Source: CALFXN01 sp937957815 (lineage in GTDB: Bacteria > Synergistota > Synergistia > Synergistales > Aminobacteriaceae). From it: 64,000 bases of DNA. Position numbers and translations under genes: made by a program. The notes beneath the pieces were generated by a model. That model was not told the DNA's origin. It saw only the letters and a program-made list of their open reading frames with translations, and did no database searches. How positions within the stretch are numbered: the stretch's first letter is position 1; each line of letters opens with the position of its first letter. The stretch covers positions 1-64,000 of the forward strand of contig DAIQNX010000013.1 in assembly GCA_036788195.1 (NCBI GenBank). The letters are read 5' to 3'. This document shows, piece after piece, positions 9,188 through 16,917 of this stretch.

Positions 9188-9868
9188 ATGACGGAATCCG
9201 GACAATCCCGGACGCAGTTCAGCGAAGAGGACCGGACCGCCCTGGTCCTTCTGCGGCATCTGTGCGCGACCATCGGGAGCGCCAACGACGCCGACGATCA
9301 CGGGTACTCCGACGACGCTCGGAGGATGCGCGAGGAGTCCGTCGAGTCGATCCGGAATCTGGCGGCGCAGCACCCCTTCATTTCGGAGCGCTTCCCGACG
9401 CTGGAGCGGGACATCGAGACCGGACGAATCTTCATCTTCGCCTGGAGCGAGATCTGCAACGCGGCAAGCGCGCTTTTGAACGGATCTTCGGACGGCGACG
9501 GAAACGCGCGACACGACGCCAATGAACGGAGGCATACCATGCAGAACGGAGAATCGCACGAGGCACTCCGGACACAATGCGGCACATGCTCGGGGCTGAA
9601 GGACGAGGAATACGCATTCCTGAAATGCGGCCGGCAGGAGAGCAGCACATCGCTGCCCGCCGCCGCCGGATCGCTCGAAATCGTCCGGGATTTCAAGCCT
9701 CTGAGCAGCCGCGCGCTGCAGCTCAGGCGGTGCCCCGAGTGCGGCGCGTATTTCCTCTACCGAAGCGACTACGAGTACCTGACCAACGGGACGGAGGACG
9801 AAGAGTTCCTGACGCGGCTGACGGACGAGCAGGTCGCCGAATGGCTCGAGCGGCCCGTGCAGCCCTGA
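9188..9868 (+). CDS. Hypothetical protein with Cys-X2-Cys motifs
   Basis: A 226-residue soluble protein that I do not recognise. The first ~105 residues are acidic and helical in character (LVLLRHLCATIG, then RREESVESIRNLAAQHPF-like text). The second half has CGTCSG near residue 130 and CPECGAYFLYRSDYEYL near residue 183, which looks like a zinc-ribbon or rubredoxin-type knuckle pair. The start at 9188 has GGGAGTG about 9 bases upstream. The sequence has no signal peptide or membrane segment. It is convergent with the ktr operon, which ends 40 bases downstream, and nothing in the context suggests a function. Confidence 0.65.
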   Translation: MTESGQSRTQFSEEDRTALVLLRHLCATIGSANDADDHGYSDDARRMREESVESIRNLAAQHPFISERFPTLERDIETGRIFIFAWSEICNAASALLNGSSDGDGNARHDANERRHTMQNGESHEALRTQCGTCSGLKDEEYAFLKCGRQESSTSLPAAAGSLEIVRDFKPLSSRALQLRRCPECGAYFLYRSDYEYLTNGTEDEEFLTRLTDEQVAEWLERPVQP

Positions 9869-9907
9869 CGGCCGCGCGTTTCCGACGGAGCCCGGGAGCG
9901 CCCCCGG

Positions 9908-10609
9908 TCACGGACGATCCTCGCTCCCTTCCCGTCCGCTCTCCTGCCGGATCCGCTCGACGAGGGCGTCGATGTCGTCCCTTTCGCCGGAGATGAGAAG
10001 ACGGTCTCCTCCGCCGATGACCGTGTCGGCCGTCGGGAAGAGGAATTTTCCGTCCCGCGCGAAGAGAAGCACCATGACGTTGTACGTCTTTCTGAAATGA
10101 AGTTCCGAGAGCGTCTTTCCCACCATCTCGGCGAGAGGCGCCACCTCGCCGATGAAAAACGAGCTTCCCGATATCTGGCTGAACGACGAGATCCACGGGT
10201 GGACGATCTGCTCCGCCACCCTCTTTCCGATATCCCTCTCGGGGAAGATCACCTTCTGCGCCCCGACCCGCGACAGGATCCGGGCGTGGAGTGCGCTTTG
10301 CGCCCGCGCGATGACGAGGGGGACCCCGAGCCCTTTCAGGATGGTGGTCGCCAGGATGCTCGCCTCGAGACTCTCGCCGATGGCGACGACGCCGACGTCG
10401 ACTTCCTTGGCGCCGACTTTGACCAGGGCGTCTTCGTCCGTCACGTCGACCTGCGCGGCGATATCGACGTAGTCGGAGACGGACGCGACCCGTTCGCGGT
10501 CGGTATCCACGGCGACGACGTACTGGGAGATGGCCGAGAGCTGTTCGCACAGAGCCGTACCGAAGCGCCCGAGCCCCGCGACGAGAACCGTCTGTTTCCG
10601 CTTCATCAT
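9908..10609 (-). CDS. ktrA: Potassium channel regulatory subunit KtrA/TrkA
   Basis: A 233-residue cytoplasmic RCK-domain protein that gates a KtrB/TrkH-type potassium channel. The N-terminal Rossmann fold starts with VLVAGLGRFGTALCEQL (GxGxxG nucleotide site) followed by VVAVDTD, whose acidic residue normally binds the ribose of ATP/ADP or NAD. A TrkA-C domain occupies residues ~145-225. The length fits KtrA (a single RCK module) and not the double-module TrkA. AAGGAG lies 8 bases before the start. It is the last gene of the operon, 12 bases behind ktrB. In other bacteria the TrkA-C domain can bind c-di-AMP; this cannot be judged here. Confidence 0.93.
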   Translation of the reverse strand: MMKRKQTVLVAGLGRFGTALCEQLSAISQYVVAVDTDRERVASVSDYVDIAAQVDVTDEDALVKVGAKEVDVGVVAIGESLEASILATTILKGLGVPLVIARAQSALHARILSRVGAQKVIFPERDIGKRVAEQIVHPWISSFSQISGSSFFIGEVAPLAEMVGKTLSELHFRKTYNVMVLLFARDGKFLFPTADTVIGGGDRLLISGERDDIDALVERIRQESGREGSEDRP

Positions 10610-10621
10610 GAATGCATCTCC

Positions 10622-11941
10622 TTATCCCACGGGAATATGCGTTTCCGCGTACGAGACGCGCGACGGAGCCTCCCGCGCGGCGATTCCGTACATGAACGTC
10701 AGGATGCCGACCCGGCCCCAGAACATCAGAAGAACGATCATCACCTTTCCCGCCGGGGAGAGCGACGACGTGATCCCCAGGGAGAGCCCCACCGTCCCGA
10801 GCGCGGACGCGACCTCGAACGCGAGCGCCCTGAACGGGTGCGTTTCGAGGACCGCGAGCACCGTTATCCCGATGAGGATCGTGAGCGTGTAGAGGACCGC
10901 CAGCGTGAACGCGAGCGAGACGTTCTCCCGGCCGACCGAGCGGTTGCCGACGACGAGTTCGTCCCGTCCGCGGATTTCCCTGGCGGTCGACAGCATCAGC
11001 AGGGCGAAGCTCGTCGTCTTGATTCCGCCGCCCGTCGAACCTGGGGACGCTCCGATGATCATCAGCAGGATCGTGAAGAACGCGCCGAGGGATGTCAGCC
11101 TGTCCATCGGGATCGTGTTGAACCCGGCGGTACGGGGGGAAACGCTGTGGAAGAGTGCGTTCCACAGCTTCCACCTCCACGAATGCCCCGCGAGGGCGCC
11201 GTTCCAGTCCGAGACGCAGATCGCGAGCGCACCTCCGACGACGAGAAGAGCCGACACGGCGACGACGAGCCGCGAGTGCGCCGAGAGTCGTCCCCCGCGG
11301 TGAAGCAGGGAGTTCCGGATGTCGTCGATGACGAGAAACCCCGCTCCGCCCAGGAGAATGAGCGTCATGACGGTCAGCGGAATCGTGACGGTCCCGGAAA
11401 ACCGCTGAAGGCTGTCCGAAAAAGGTGAAAACCCGGCGTTGCAGAAGGCGCTGACGCTGTGGAAGACGGCCAGATAGAGCGATCTCGGCCCCGGAAACGA
11501 GCTCCTGAACGCGAAGAACATCGGGATCGCGCCCATCGCTTCGATGAACACCGTGATGAGGACGACCTTCTTCGCGAGCCGGACCGCTCCGGACGGCGAA
11601 TCGAGCCCGAGCCCGCCGGAGAAGAGCATTCTCTGGCGGATTCCGATGCGCCGCCGGAACGCGTACAGGAGGGCCGTGGTCGCGGTCATGACGCCCAGTC
11701 CGCCGAGCTGGATGAGGACGAGAATCACGATCTGCGATGCCTGCGAAAAGTCCGTCCCCGTGTCGAGCGTCGACAGGCCGGTGACGCAGACGGCGGATGT
11801 TGCGGTGAAGAGACAGTCCAGCAGCGGCACGCGGCGGTACGGCATGTTTCCGAACCACAGCGCGAAGGTTCCCGCAAGGATGACCGCCAGAAAGCCGAAG
11901 ACGATCATCCGCTCGATTCTGAACGAGCTGTATATTTTCAT
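10622..11941 (-). CDS. ktrB: Potassium channel subunit KtrB/TrkH
   Basis: A 439-residue membrane protein of the Trk/Ktr/HKT family that conducts K+ (with Na+ coupling in many Ktr systems). The four selectivity-filter loops are visible, each with the key glycine: SAVCVTGLST, SAFCNAGFSP, SPRTAGFNTI and SALGTVGLSL. The length and the single-RCK partner fit KtrB. Its ATG overlaps the kdpE stop as ATGA (11938-11941), which indicates translational coupling to the response regulator. It is followed by ktrA. The placement directly behind a Kdp-type sensor and regulator suggests that Kdp signalling controls this transporter; that link is inferred from operon structure. Confidence 0.93.
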   Translation of the reverse strand: MKIYSSFRIERMIVFGFLAVILAGTFALWFGNMPYRRVPLLDCLFTATSAVCVTGLSTLDTGTDFSQASQIVILVLIQLGGLGVMTATTALLYAFRRRIGIRQRMLFSGGLGLDSPSGAVRLAKKVVLITVFIEAMGAIPMFFAFRSSFPGPRSLYLAVFHSVSAFCNAGFSPFSDSLQRFSGTVTIPLTVMTLILLGGAGFLVIDDIRNSLLHRGGRLSAHSRLVVAVSALLVVGGALAICVSDWNGALAGHSWRWKLWNALFHSVSPRTAGFNTIPMDRLTSLGAFFTILLMIIGASPGSTGGGIKTTSFALLMLSTAREIRGRDELVVGNRSVGRENVSLAFTLAVLYTLTILIGITVLAVLETHPFRALAFEVASALGTVGLSLGITSSLSPAGKVMIVLLMFWGRVGILTFMYGIAAREAPSRVSYAETHIPVG

Positions 11942-12678
11942 ATCGCCTGCGTCGCCTCGCCCGTGTCGGATCCGTCCCCGTCGCCGGTCCGGAAATCGGC
12001 GGCGACGCGATATCCCACGCCGGGTTCCGTGCGGATCAGCCGCGGTTTCGACGGATCGGGCTCGATCTTTCGCCGGAGATTGCTCATCGTGACCTGGAGC
12101 AGGTGTCGTTCCCCGAGATACCCGTCTCCCCAGACGGCCCGGATGATCTGCGCGTGCGTCAGCACCTTGCCCGTGTTCCTGAGGAGCGCGCGAAGGAGGT
12201 CGTACTCGATCGGCGACAGGGAGACGGGCTCCCCGTGAAGCGTCACGACGCGGCACTCGAGATCCACCCGAAGATCCCCCCTCTCGAAAACGGGTTGCCG
12301 GACTTCTCCCCCCTGCGTCCGGAGAACGGCGCGGATCCGCGCGGCGAGTTCCCCTTCGCCGAACGGCTTCGTGACGTAGTCGTTCGCCCCCGCGTCGAGC
12401 GCGGCGACCTTCTGCTCCTCCGCGTCCCGGACGGAGAGGACGATGACGGGAACTTCGCTCCACTCGCGAAGCCGCCTGATGACCTCCACTCCGTCGACGT
12501 CGGGGAGACCGAGGTCGAGAATCACGAGATCGGGCCGGAACGACGCGACCGCGGAAAGACCGAGCTCGCCGGTTTCGGCCTCCCGGACGTCGTATCCCCT
12601 CGCGCCGAGGGAAACCCGGAGAAACCGACGGATCGACCGTTCGTCATCCACAACGAGAACCCGAAGTCCTTCCATCAT
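11938..12678 (-). CDS. kdpE: KdpE-type OmpR-family response regulator
   Basis: A 246-residue two-component regulator. The receiver domain has the acidic pair VVDDE at 10-14, the phospho-acceptor Asp55 in LVILDLGLPD, and the Lys of VTKPFGEGEL. The C-terminal winged helix has LSPIEYDLLRALLRNTGKVL and ends with IRTEPGVGYRV, closely matching KdpE. The start at 12678 overlaps the stop of the kinase gene (ATGA), and GGAGGTGGAGG lies just upstream. In the classical system KdpE activates kdpFABC; here no functional kdpFABC is in the window and the regulator is coupled to ktrB. Confidence 0.93.
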   Translation of the reverse strand: MMEGLRVLVVDDERSIRRFLRVSLGARGYDVREAETGELGLSAVASFRPDLVILDLGLPDVDGVEVIRRLREWSEVPVIVLSVRDAEEQKVAALDAGANDYVTKPFGEGELAARIRAVLRTQGGEVRQPVFERGDLRVDLECRVVTLHGEPVSLSPIEYDLLRALLRNTGKVLTHAQIIRAVWGDGYLGERHLLQVTMSNLRRKIEPDPSKPRLIRTEPGVGYRVAADFRTGDGDGSDTGEATQAI

Positions 12679-14228
12679 GCCTCCACCTCCTCGCACGCCG
12701 GCAACACGACGCGGAAAACCGTTCCTCCCCCGTCGCGGGGAAGGACTTCGACGGTTCCGCCGTGCGCCTCCGTCACGGCCCGGCATATCGAGAGCCCGAG
12801 TCCGGTCCCGCCTCCGTCGCCATCGCCGTCGCCGATCCTGTAGAACTTTTCGAAGATCCGTTCCCGGTGCTGCGCCGGGATCCCCTTTCCGCGATCCGCG
12901 ACGTCGAGAACGACGTTCCGCCCCTCCACGCGAAGCGTCACGTCGATCGGCGCCCCTTCGGGGGAATAGCGCGCGGCGTTTTCGAGAAGGTTGCCGACCA
13001 CGAGGTCCATCAGCCCCGGATCGACCGACGCGATCGGAACGGCGTCGCACCGCACGGAAACCGGGTGCGCCACTATGGCGCCGCGAAGGTTCTCGACGCT
13101 CTCGTCGACGATATCCCGCAGATCGGTCGGAAATCGGTGCAGCGTCAGGCGCCCCGCCTCGATCCGGCTCATCCCGAGCAGGTTTCCGACCAGCCTGTTC
13201 AGCCTGGCCGCCTCGTCTCCGGCGGAATCGAGAAGCTCGCGCCTGTCTTCCGGCGGAAGCACGAAGTCCCCGTCGGTCCGTTCGGCCTCGCGCAGCGCGC
13301 TGATAACTCCCGTAATGGTGGCGAGCGGCGTCCGGAATTCGTGGGAGATCGAACTCAGGAGCGCCTCCTGAAGACGCTCCCGCTCCCGCGCGATCTCCCC
13401 CTCGCGCGCCGCGGCGGCGAGCCGCTCGCGGTCGAGCGCCGCCGCGGCCTGCAACAGGAAGACGTCGAGCAGGCGTCTCGTATCGCCGGCGAACGGAGGC
13501 CGGCCTCCTCCCGAAAGCGCCAGGACGCCGGGAGCGCGATCGGTTCCCGGAAGCGGACACAGCGGCAGGAAGGTCGCCTCGACCGGAACGAAGGCATCCG
13601 TTCCCTGTCCGCAGGGGGCCATGTGCCGGACGCTCCATTCAACATTCGCGGGAAAATCGGAAGATTCCCAGAACCCTTCCGTCGATTCGGCAAGACGGTG
13701 CGCTCCGGCCCCGTCGGGAAGATACAGGCCGACGTCGCGTCCGAAGAGGCGCGCCGCATGTCTCACGATCACGGAGGCGACGTTCGCCGAAGCCCCGGAC
13801 AGCTCCCCGATGAACTCGTACAACGCCCTGGCCTCGGCCTCGCGGCGCCGGGCGAAGTCCTCGCGCTCCCGCGATCTCGAGGCGAGCGCGCTCACGACGA
13901 GGCTGACGAAGAGCAGTCCGACGAACGTGATGACGTACTGGGAGTCGTCGACGGCGAGCGTATACATCGGAGGAACGAGGAAGAAATCGAAGGCCAGCAC
14001 TCCGAGGATCGAAGCGAAGATCGACGGGCCCCGGCCGTAGGCGAGCGCCGAGACGACCGAGACGAACAGATAGGCCATCGCGAGATTCGTGAGGGCGAAG
14101 GCGCTCCGGAGGACGAACCCGAGAAGCGTCGCCGCTCCCACGAGCAACGCCGCCCTGAGATAGGGAAACGCGGGAACGGCTCCCGCTCCCAACGTACGGA
14201 TTCTTTCGAACATACGCGACACGGACAT
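12675..14228 (-). CDS. Shortened KdpD-like sensor histidine kinase without the N-terminal KdpD/USP domains
   Basis: A 517-residue kinase equivalent to the C-terminal half of KdpD. It begins almost at the membrane domain: four helices at ~22-115 (DUF4118), then a GAF-like region at ~135-265, the dimerisation domain with His296 in SSISHEFRTPL, and the ATPase domain with NLLENAARYSPEG and a GTGLGLSICRA box. Classical KdpD (about 900 residues) has an N-terminal Walker-containing KdpD domain and a universal-stress domain before this; both are absent. The stop of the upstream KdpB-like gene is 24 bases before the start, and the start follows a GGGGGG run. C-terminal-type KdpD forms exist in other bacteria, so function is plausible. 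Confidence 0.9.
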   Translation of the reverse strand: MSVSRMFERIRTLGAGAVPAFPYLRAALLVGAATLLGFVLRSAFALTNLAMAYLFVSVVSALAYGRGPSIFASILGVLAFDFFLVPPMYTLAVDDSQYVITFVGLLFVSLVVSALASRSREREDFARRREAEARALYEFIGELSGASANVASVIVRHAARLFGRDVGLYLPDGAGAHRLAESTEGFWESSDFPANVEWSVRHMAPCGQGTDAFVPVEATFLPLCPLPGTDRAPGVLALSGGGRPPFAGDTRRLLDVFLLQAAAALDRERLAAAAREGEIARERERLQEALLSSISHEFRTPLATITGVISALREAERTDGDFVLPPEDRRELLDSAGDEAARLNRLVGNLLGMSRIEAGRLTLHRFPTDLRDIVDESVENLRGAIVAHPVSVRCDAVPIASVDPGLMDLVVGNLLENAARYSPEGAPIDVTLRVEGRNVVLDVADRGKGIPAQHRERIFEKFYRIGDGDGDGGGTGLGLSICRAVTEAHGGTVEVLPRDGGGTVFRVVLPACEEVEA

Positions 14229-14252
14229 CCCCCCGTCGGATGTAGTGTCGCA

Positions 14253-15908
14253 TCAACCGAAAAACCTGTCCAGTCCTGAGACAAGAACGGAAAGACAGAA
14301 CTCCGCGCTCCGGAAATAGACGAACGTCGCGAACAGCCCCGCCGCGCCCGATGCGAACAGAAGCCGGCGATATCCCCTCTTTCGTGACGGCGAAGCGATT
14401 TCGACGCCCCGGAGAAGCACGAGAATCCCGGCGAGCATGACGACCGCGTTGAACAGGATCGCAAGCGGCACCAGGTGCGCCGCGCCGGAAAGGCCGAGGA
14501 TGTCCCACGTCCGAAGTTCCGGTACCGCCCCGGCGAGGACTGCCGGGAGGAGGATGGCGCACTTCGACGCGTCGACGGCGAACCCGAAGAACGTCAGCAG
14601 CGACCGGATCGCGGCGAACTTCTTCCCCGTCGCCACCGCATCCCGCAGTCGTGCCGCGCACTCGTCGACGGTCAGAAAATCCACCGCGGCCTCCGCGCGG
14701 GACGAGAGGACGACATCCACGCACCCGGGATCCTCCGGCGACATCGCCGCACGAACGCGCCCCTTCGCGCGCTGCGCGGCACATGGATCCTCCCCGGCGA
14801 CACGCGCCCGGATCGGAACGAAATCGTCGATCCCGGCCTCGGCCGCGGCGGAAGCGACGGTCGCCTCATCGGCCGAATCGACCAGAATCGTCCGAACGCC
14901 CCACCGGCGGAGCGACCTCATCGGCTCCAGAACGCTCTCGCGCAGCGCGCGCCGCAGGTGGACCGCGCCCAGAACCTCGGTTCCGTCGGTGACGAGAAGC
15001 GGAACGCCTCCCGACCGCACGATATCGTCCACGACATGGCGCACTGCGCGCGGAATCTCCTCTTCCGCGTCTTCCAGGGAACGAAAGACCTCCCCGGGCG
15101 TCCCCTTTCCGAATCGGCCGCCTTCGGCCTCGTTCCGGACGCAATCGTCCTCTCCGGATTCCGCGAGGCGCCTCGAACACGCGAGAATCGCCTTTCCGAA
15201 GGGCGTCTCGTCGTCAAGGGACGCGCATCTGGCCGCCCGGAGCAGAACCTCGACATCGATCTTCGGCGCAGGAATGAACTCCTCCACCCGCAGCGCCGAC
15301 TTGAAAACCGAAGAAAGCCCTTCGAGGACCACCGTATCGACCTTCGCGGACTTTTCGAGCGCGTCGCGCGATACCGGAACGATTCCCCTCGCGGCAAGCT
15401 CGCGCCTCCAGCAGAGCCGGACAAACGGCAGGATGCCGAGTGTCGTCGGAATCAGGCACGCGACGAGCGCGAGCAGCCGAACGGCCGTCACCCCGCCCGC
15501 TCCGTGCGGCGCCCCGGTCAGGGCGAACGCCGCGAACGTCAGCATCAGTGCGATCGACACGAACGAAACGAGAAAGAGCAGGACGCTCCGGACGATATCG
15601 TCCGGATGGTCGTCCGGCTCCGGCAGTCGCGAACTCCAGGGGCGGGGCGAATCGACGCGGCCGGCGGACAGGCACACGGCGACGAGAAGACACAGCATTC
15701 CCGCCGGATACCCCGCGAACGACGCGCCTTCGCCCGTATCGCACCCGAAGAGGGCGCACCCCCACGCGCTCGCCAGCAGGACGGCCGCGACGCAGATCGC
15801 CGGAAAAACCGGAATCGCCGACGCGGTCCGTACAAACGCATCCCGAAACGACGCATGTCGCAGACCGGAAGGAAATTCCTCTTCGAAAAACGTCTCTTCA
15901 TGAACCAT
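14253..15908 (-). CDS. KdpB-derived pseudo-ATPase (no phosphorylation motif, no actuator domain)
   Basis: A 551-residue membrane protein clearly related to KdpB, the P-type ATPase subunit of KdpFABC. Matching landmarks in order are LVACLIPTT (~148-156, membrane helix 4), EFIPA, ASLDDETPFGKAI (~230-241), GGVPLLV, AEAGIDDF (~356-363), the helix-5 segment with Asp446 and Lys449, and LAILFNAVVM. The catalytic parts are missing. LEGLSS (195-200) replaces the phosphorylation loop DKTGT. VDSADE replaces the TGDN segment. SPEDPG replaces the GDGTND hinge. The actuator domain with TGES is deleted between helices 2 and 3, which explains 551 instead of ~680 residues. The helix-5 Asp/Lys pair and PTT are kept. 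ATG 15908 has GGGAGG 10 bases upstream. It heads the operon with kdpD-like, kdpE, ktrB and ktrA. No kdpA, kdpC or kdpF is present. Confidence 0.88.
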   Translation of the reverse strand: MVHEETFFEEEFPSGLRHASFRDAFVRTASAIPVFPAICVAAVLLASAWGCALFGCDTGEGASFAGYPAGMLCLLVAVCLSAGRVDSPRPWSSRLPEPDDHPDDIVRSVLLFLVSFVSIALMLTFAAFALTGAPHGAGGVTAVRLLALVACLIPTTLGILPFVRLCWRRELAARGIVPVSRDALEKSAKVDTVVLEGLSSVFKSALRVEEFIPAPKIDVEVLLRAARCASLDDETPFGKAILACSRRLAESGEDDCVRNEAEGGRFGKGTPGEVFRSLEDAEEEIPRAVRHVVDDIVRSGGVPLLVTDGTEVLGAVHLRRALRESVLEPMRSLRRWGVRTILVDSADEATVASAAAEAGIDDFVPIRARVAGEDPCAAQRAKGRVRAAMSPEDPGCVDVVLSSRAEAAVDFLTVDECAARLRDAVATGKKFAAIRSLLTFFGFAVDASKCAILLPAVLAGAVPELRTWDILGLSGAAHLVPLAILFNAVVMLAGILVLLRGVEIASPSRKRGYRRLLFASGAAGLFATFVYFRSAEFCLSVLVSGLDRFFG

Positions 15909-16037
15909 ATGAATCACACCTCCCGGGTATCCGGAAACAGGATACCGTTTCCGCCGTCAAGGCAGGAGCAAGGATGAGCCGCGAACGCTCAAAAAATCGT
16001 CAAAACGGACGGAGGACGTACGATTCATCCGATTCGC

Positions 16038-16066
16038 TTGACGTTCCGGCCATTTGTGACTATTCT
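16038..16066 (+). promoter_or_regulatory. Sigma-70-type promoter of the thi operon
   Basis: TTGACG (16038-16043) and TATTCT (16061-16066) are separated by 17 bases. The pair lies 15 bases upstream of the TPP riboswitch, where the transcript start would be expected. Confidence 0.7.
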
Positions 16067-16080
16067 TATGAAAATCTGAT

Positions 16081-16170
16081 GCGGGGGAGCTCGCGCGAAC
16101 GCGGGCTGAGAGGATGGCGCGGCGCCGTCGACCCTTGAACCTGATCCGGGTAATGCCGGCGGAGGGAAGG
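16081..16170 (+). promoter_or_regulatory. TPP riboswitch (THI element)
   Basis: The element contains the two hallmark segments of the thiamine pyrophosphate aptamer: GGGCTGAGAGG on the 5' side (16102-16112), and ACCTGATCCGGGTAATGCC followed by GGCGGAGGGA on the 3' side (16139-16166). It sits between a promoter and an intrinsic terminator upstream of thiE, thiM and thiL. The likely mode is transcription termination when TPP is bound; that is inferred from the terminator that follows. Confidence 0.95.
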
Positions 16171-16192
16171 ATCGCAGTATCGTTGACGGAGG

Positions 16193-16226
16193 GCCGTCCT
16201 CGCCGGCAGGCAGGGACGGCTTTTTT
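16193..16226 (+). terminator. Riboswitch-associated intrinsic terminator
   Basis: GCCGTCC (16193-16199) pairs with GGACGGC (16214-16220) and is followed by six T residues. It lies between the TPP aptamer and thiE, so it is the probable expression platform. Confidence 0.8.
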
Positions 16227-16275
16227 CGTATCCCTCGCCGGCCCGCGCCCCCGAAACAACCGGAGGTGCGTTCAC

Positions 16276-16917
16276 ATGAGGGCATTCGATCTGTCGGTCT
16301 ACCTGCTCACCCACCCCGTCGACGACCTGCTCGACAGGGTGCGCGATTCGATCGCCGGAGGCGCGACGCTGATCCAGTACCGCGACAAGGTCCACGGAGA
16401 CCGCGAGTTTCTGGACACGGGCAGGCGCGTTCGCGACATCGCCCGCGCGGCCTCGATTCCGTTCATCGTCAACGACCGCGTCGACCTCGCGCTCGCGCTC
16501 GACGCGGACGGCGTCCATCTCGGACAGGAAGACATCGAGGCCGGACGCGCCCGCGCGCTCATCGGGCCGGACAGGATCCTCGGGATATCGACGAGCTCCG
16601 TCGACGAGGCGAGGAGGGCCATCGCGGCCGGGGCGAACTATCTCGGCGTCGGCGACGTCTTCGGCACCGCGACGAAGAACAAGGAAGAAGGGCCCATCGG
16701 CGTCGAAGGTCTCCGCGAGATCGCCCGGGCCGTCGCGATCCCTATCGTGGCGATCGGCGGCGTGACGCTCGAAAACGCGCCCCTCGCGATCCGCGCGGGC
16801 GCCTCGGGCGTCTCCGTGATTTCGGCGATTCTGTTCGCCCCCGATTCCCGCACGGCGACGGAGGGCCTGGCTCGAGCCGTCCGGACGGCGTTCGCGGAAC
16901 GGGCGTGCCGGCAATGA
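16276..16917 (+). CDS. thiE: Thiamine-phosphate synthase ThiE
   Basis: A 213-residue TIM-barrel enzyme that joins hydroxymethylpyrimidine pyrophosphate to thiazole phosphate to give thiamine phosphate. Family motifs are visible: TLIQYRDK (36-43), IVNDRVDLALALDADGVHLG around 70-89, ISTSSVDEARRA, YLGVGDVFGTATK and PIVAIGGVTLEN. The start at 16276 has GGAGGTG 9 bases upstream. The stop overlaps the thiM start as ATGA. Control by the TPP riboswitch upstream is expected. A longer frame running through the riboswitch was rejected. Confidence 0.97.
   Translation: MRAFDLSVYLLTHPVDDLLDRVRDSIAGGATLIQYRDKVHGDREFLDTGRRVRDIARAASIPFIVNDRVDLALALDADGVHLGQEDIEAGRARALIGPDRILGISTSSVDEARRAIAAGANYLGVGDVFGTATKNKEEGPIGVEGLREIARAVAIPIVAIGGVTLENAPLAIRAGASGVSVISAILFAPDSRTATEGLARAVRTAFAERACRQ

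Noticed and set aside
14253..15908. Functional KdpB
   Set aside because: The phosphorylation loop, TGES domain and hinge motif are all missing, and no kdpA or kdpC is nearby.
16114..16275. N-terminal extension of thiE
   Set aside because: The frame is open, but it runs through the TPP riboswitch and its terminator; the ribosome site fits ATG 16276.
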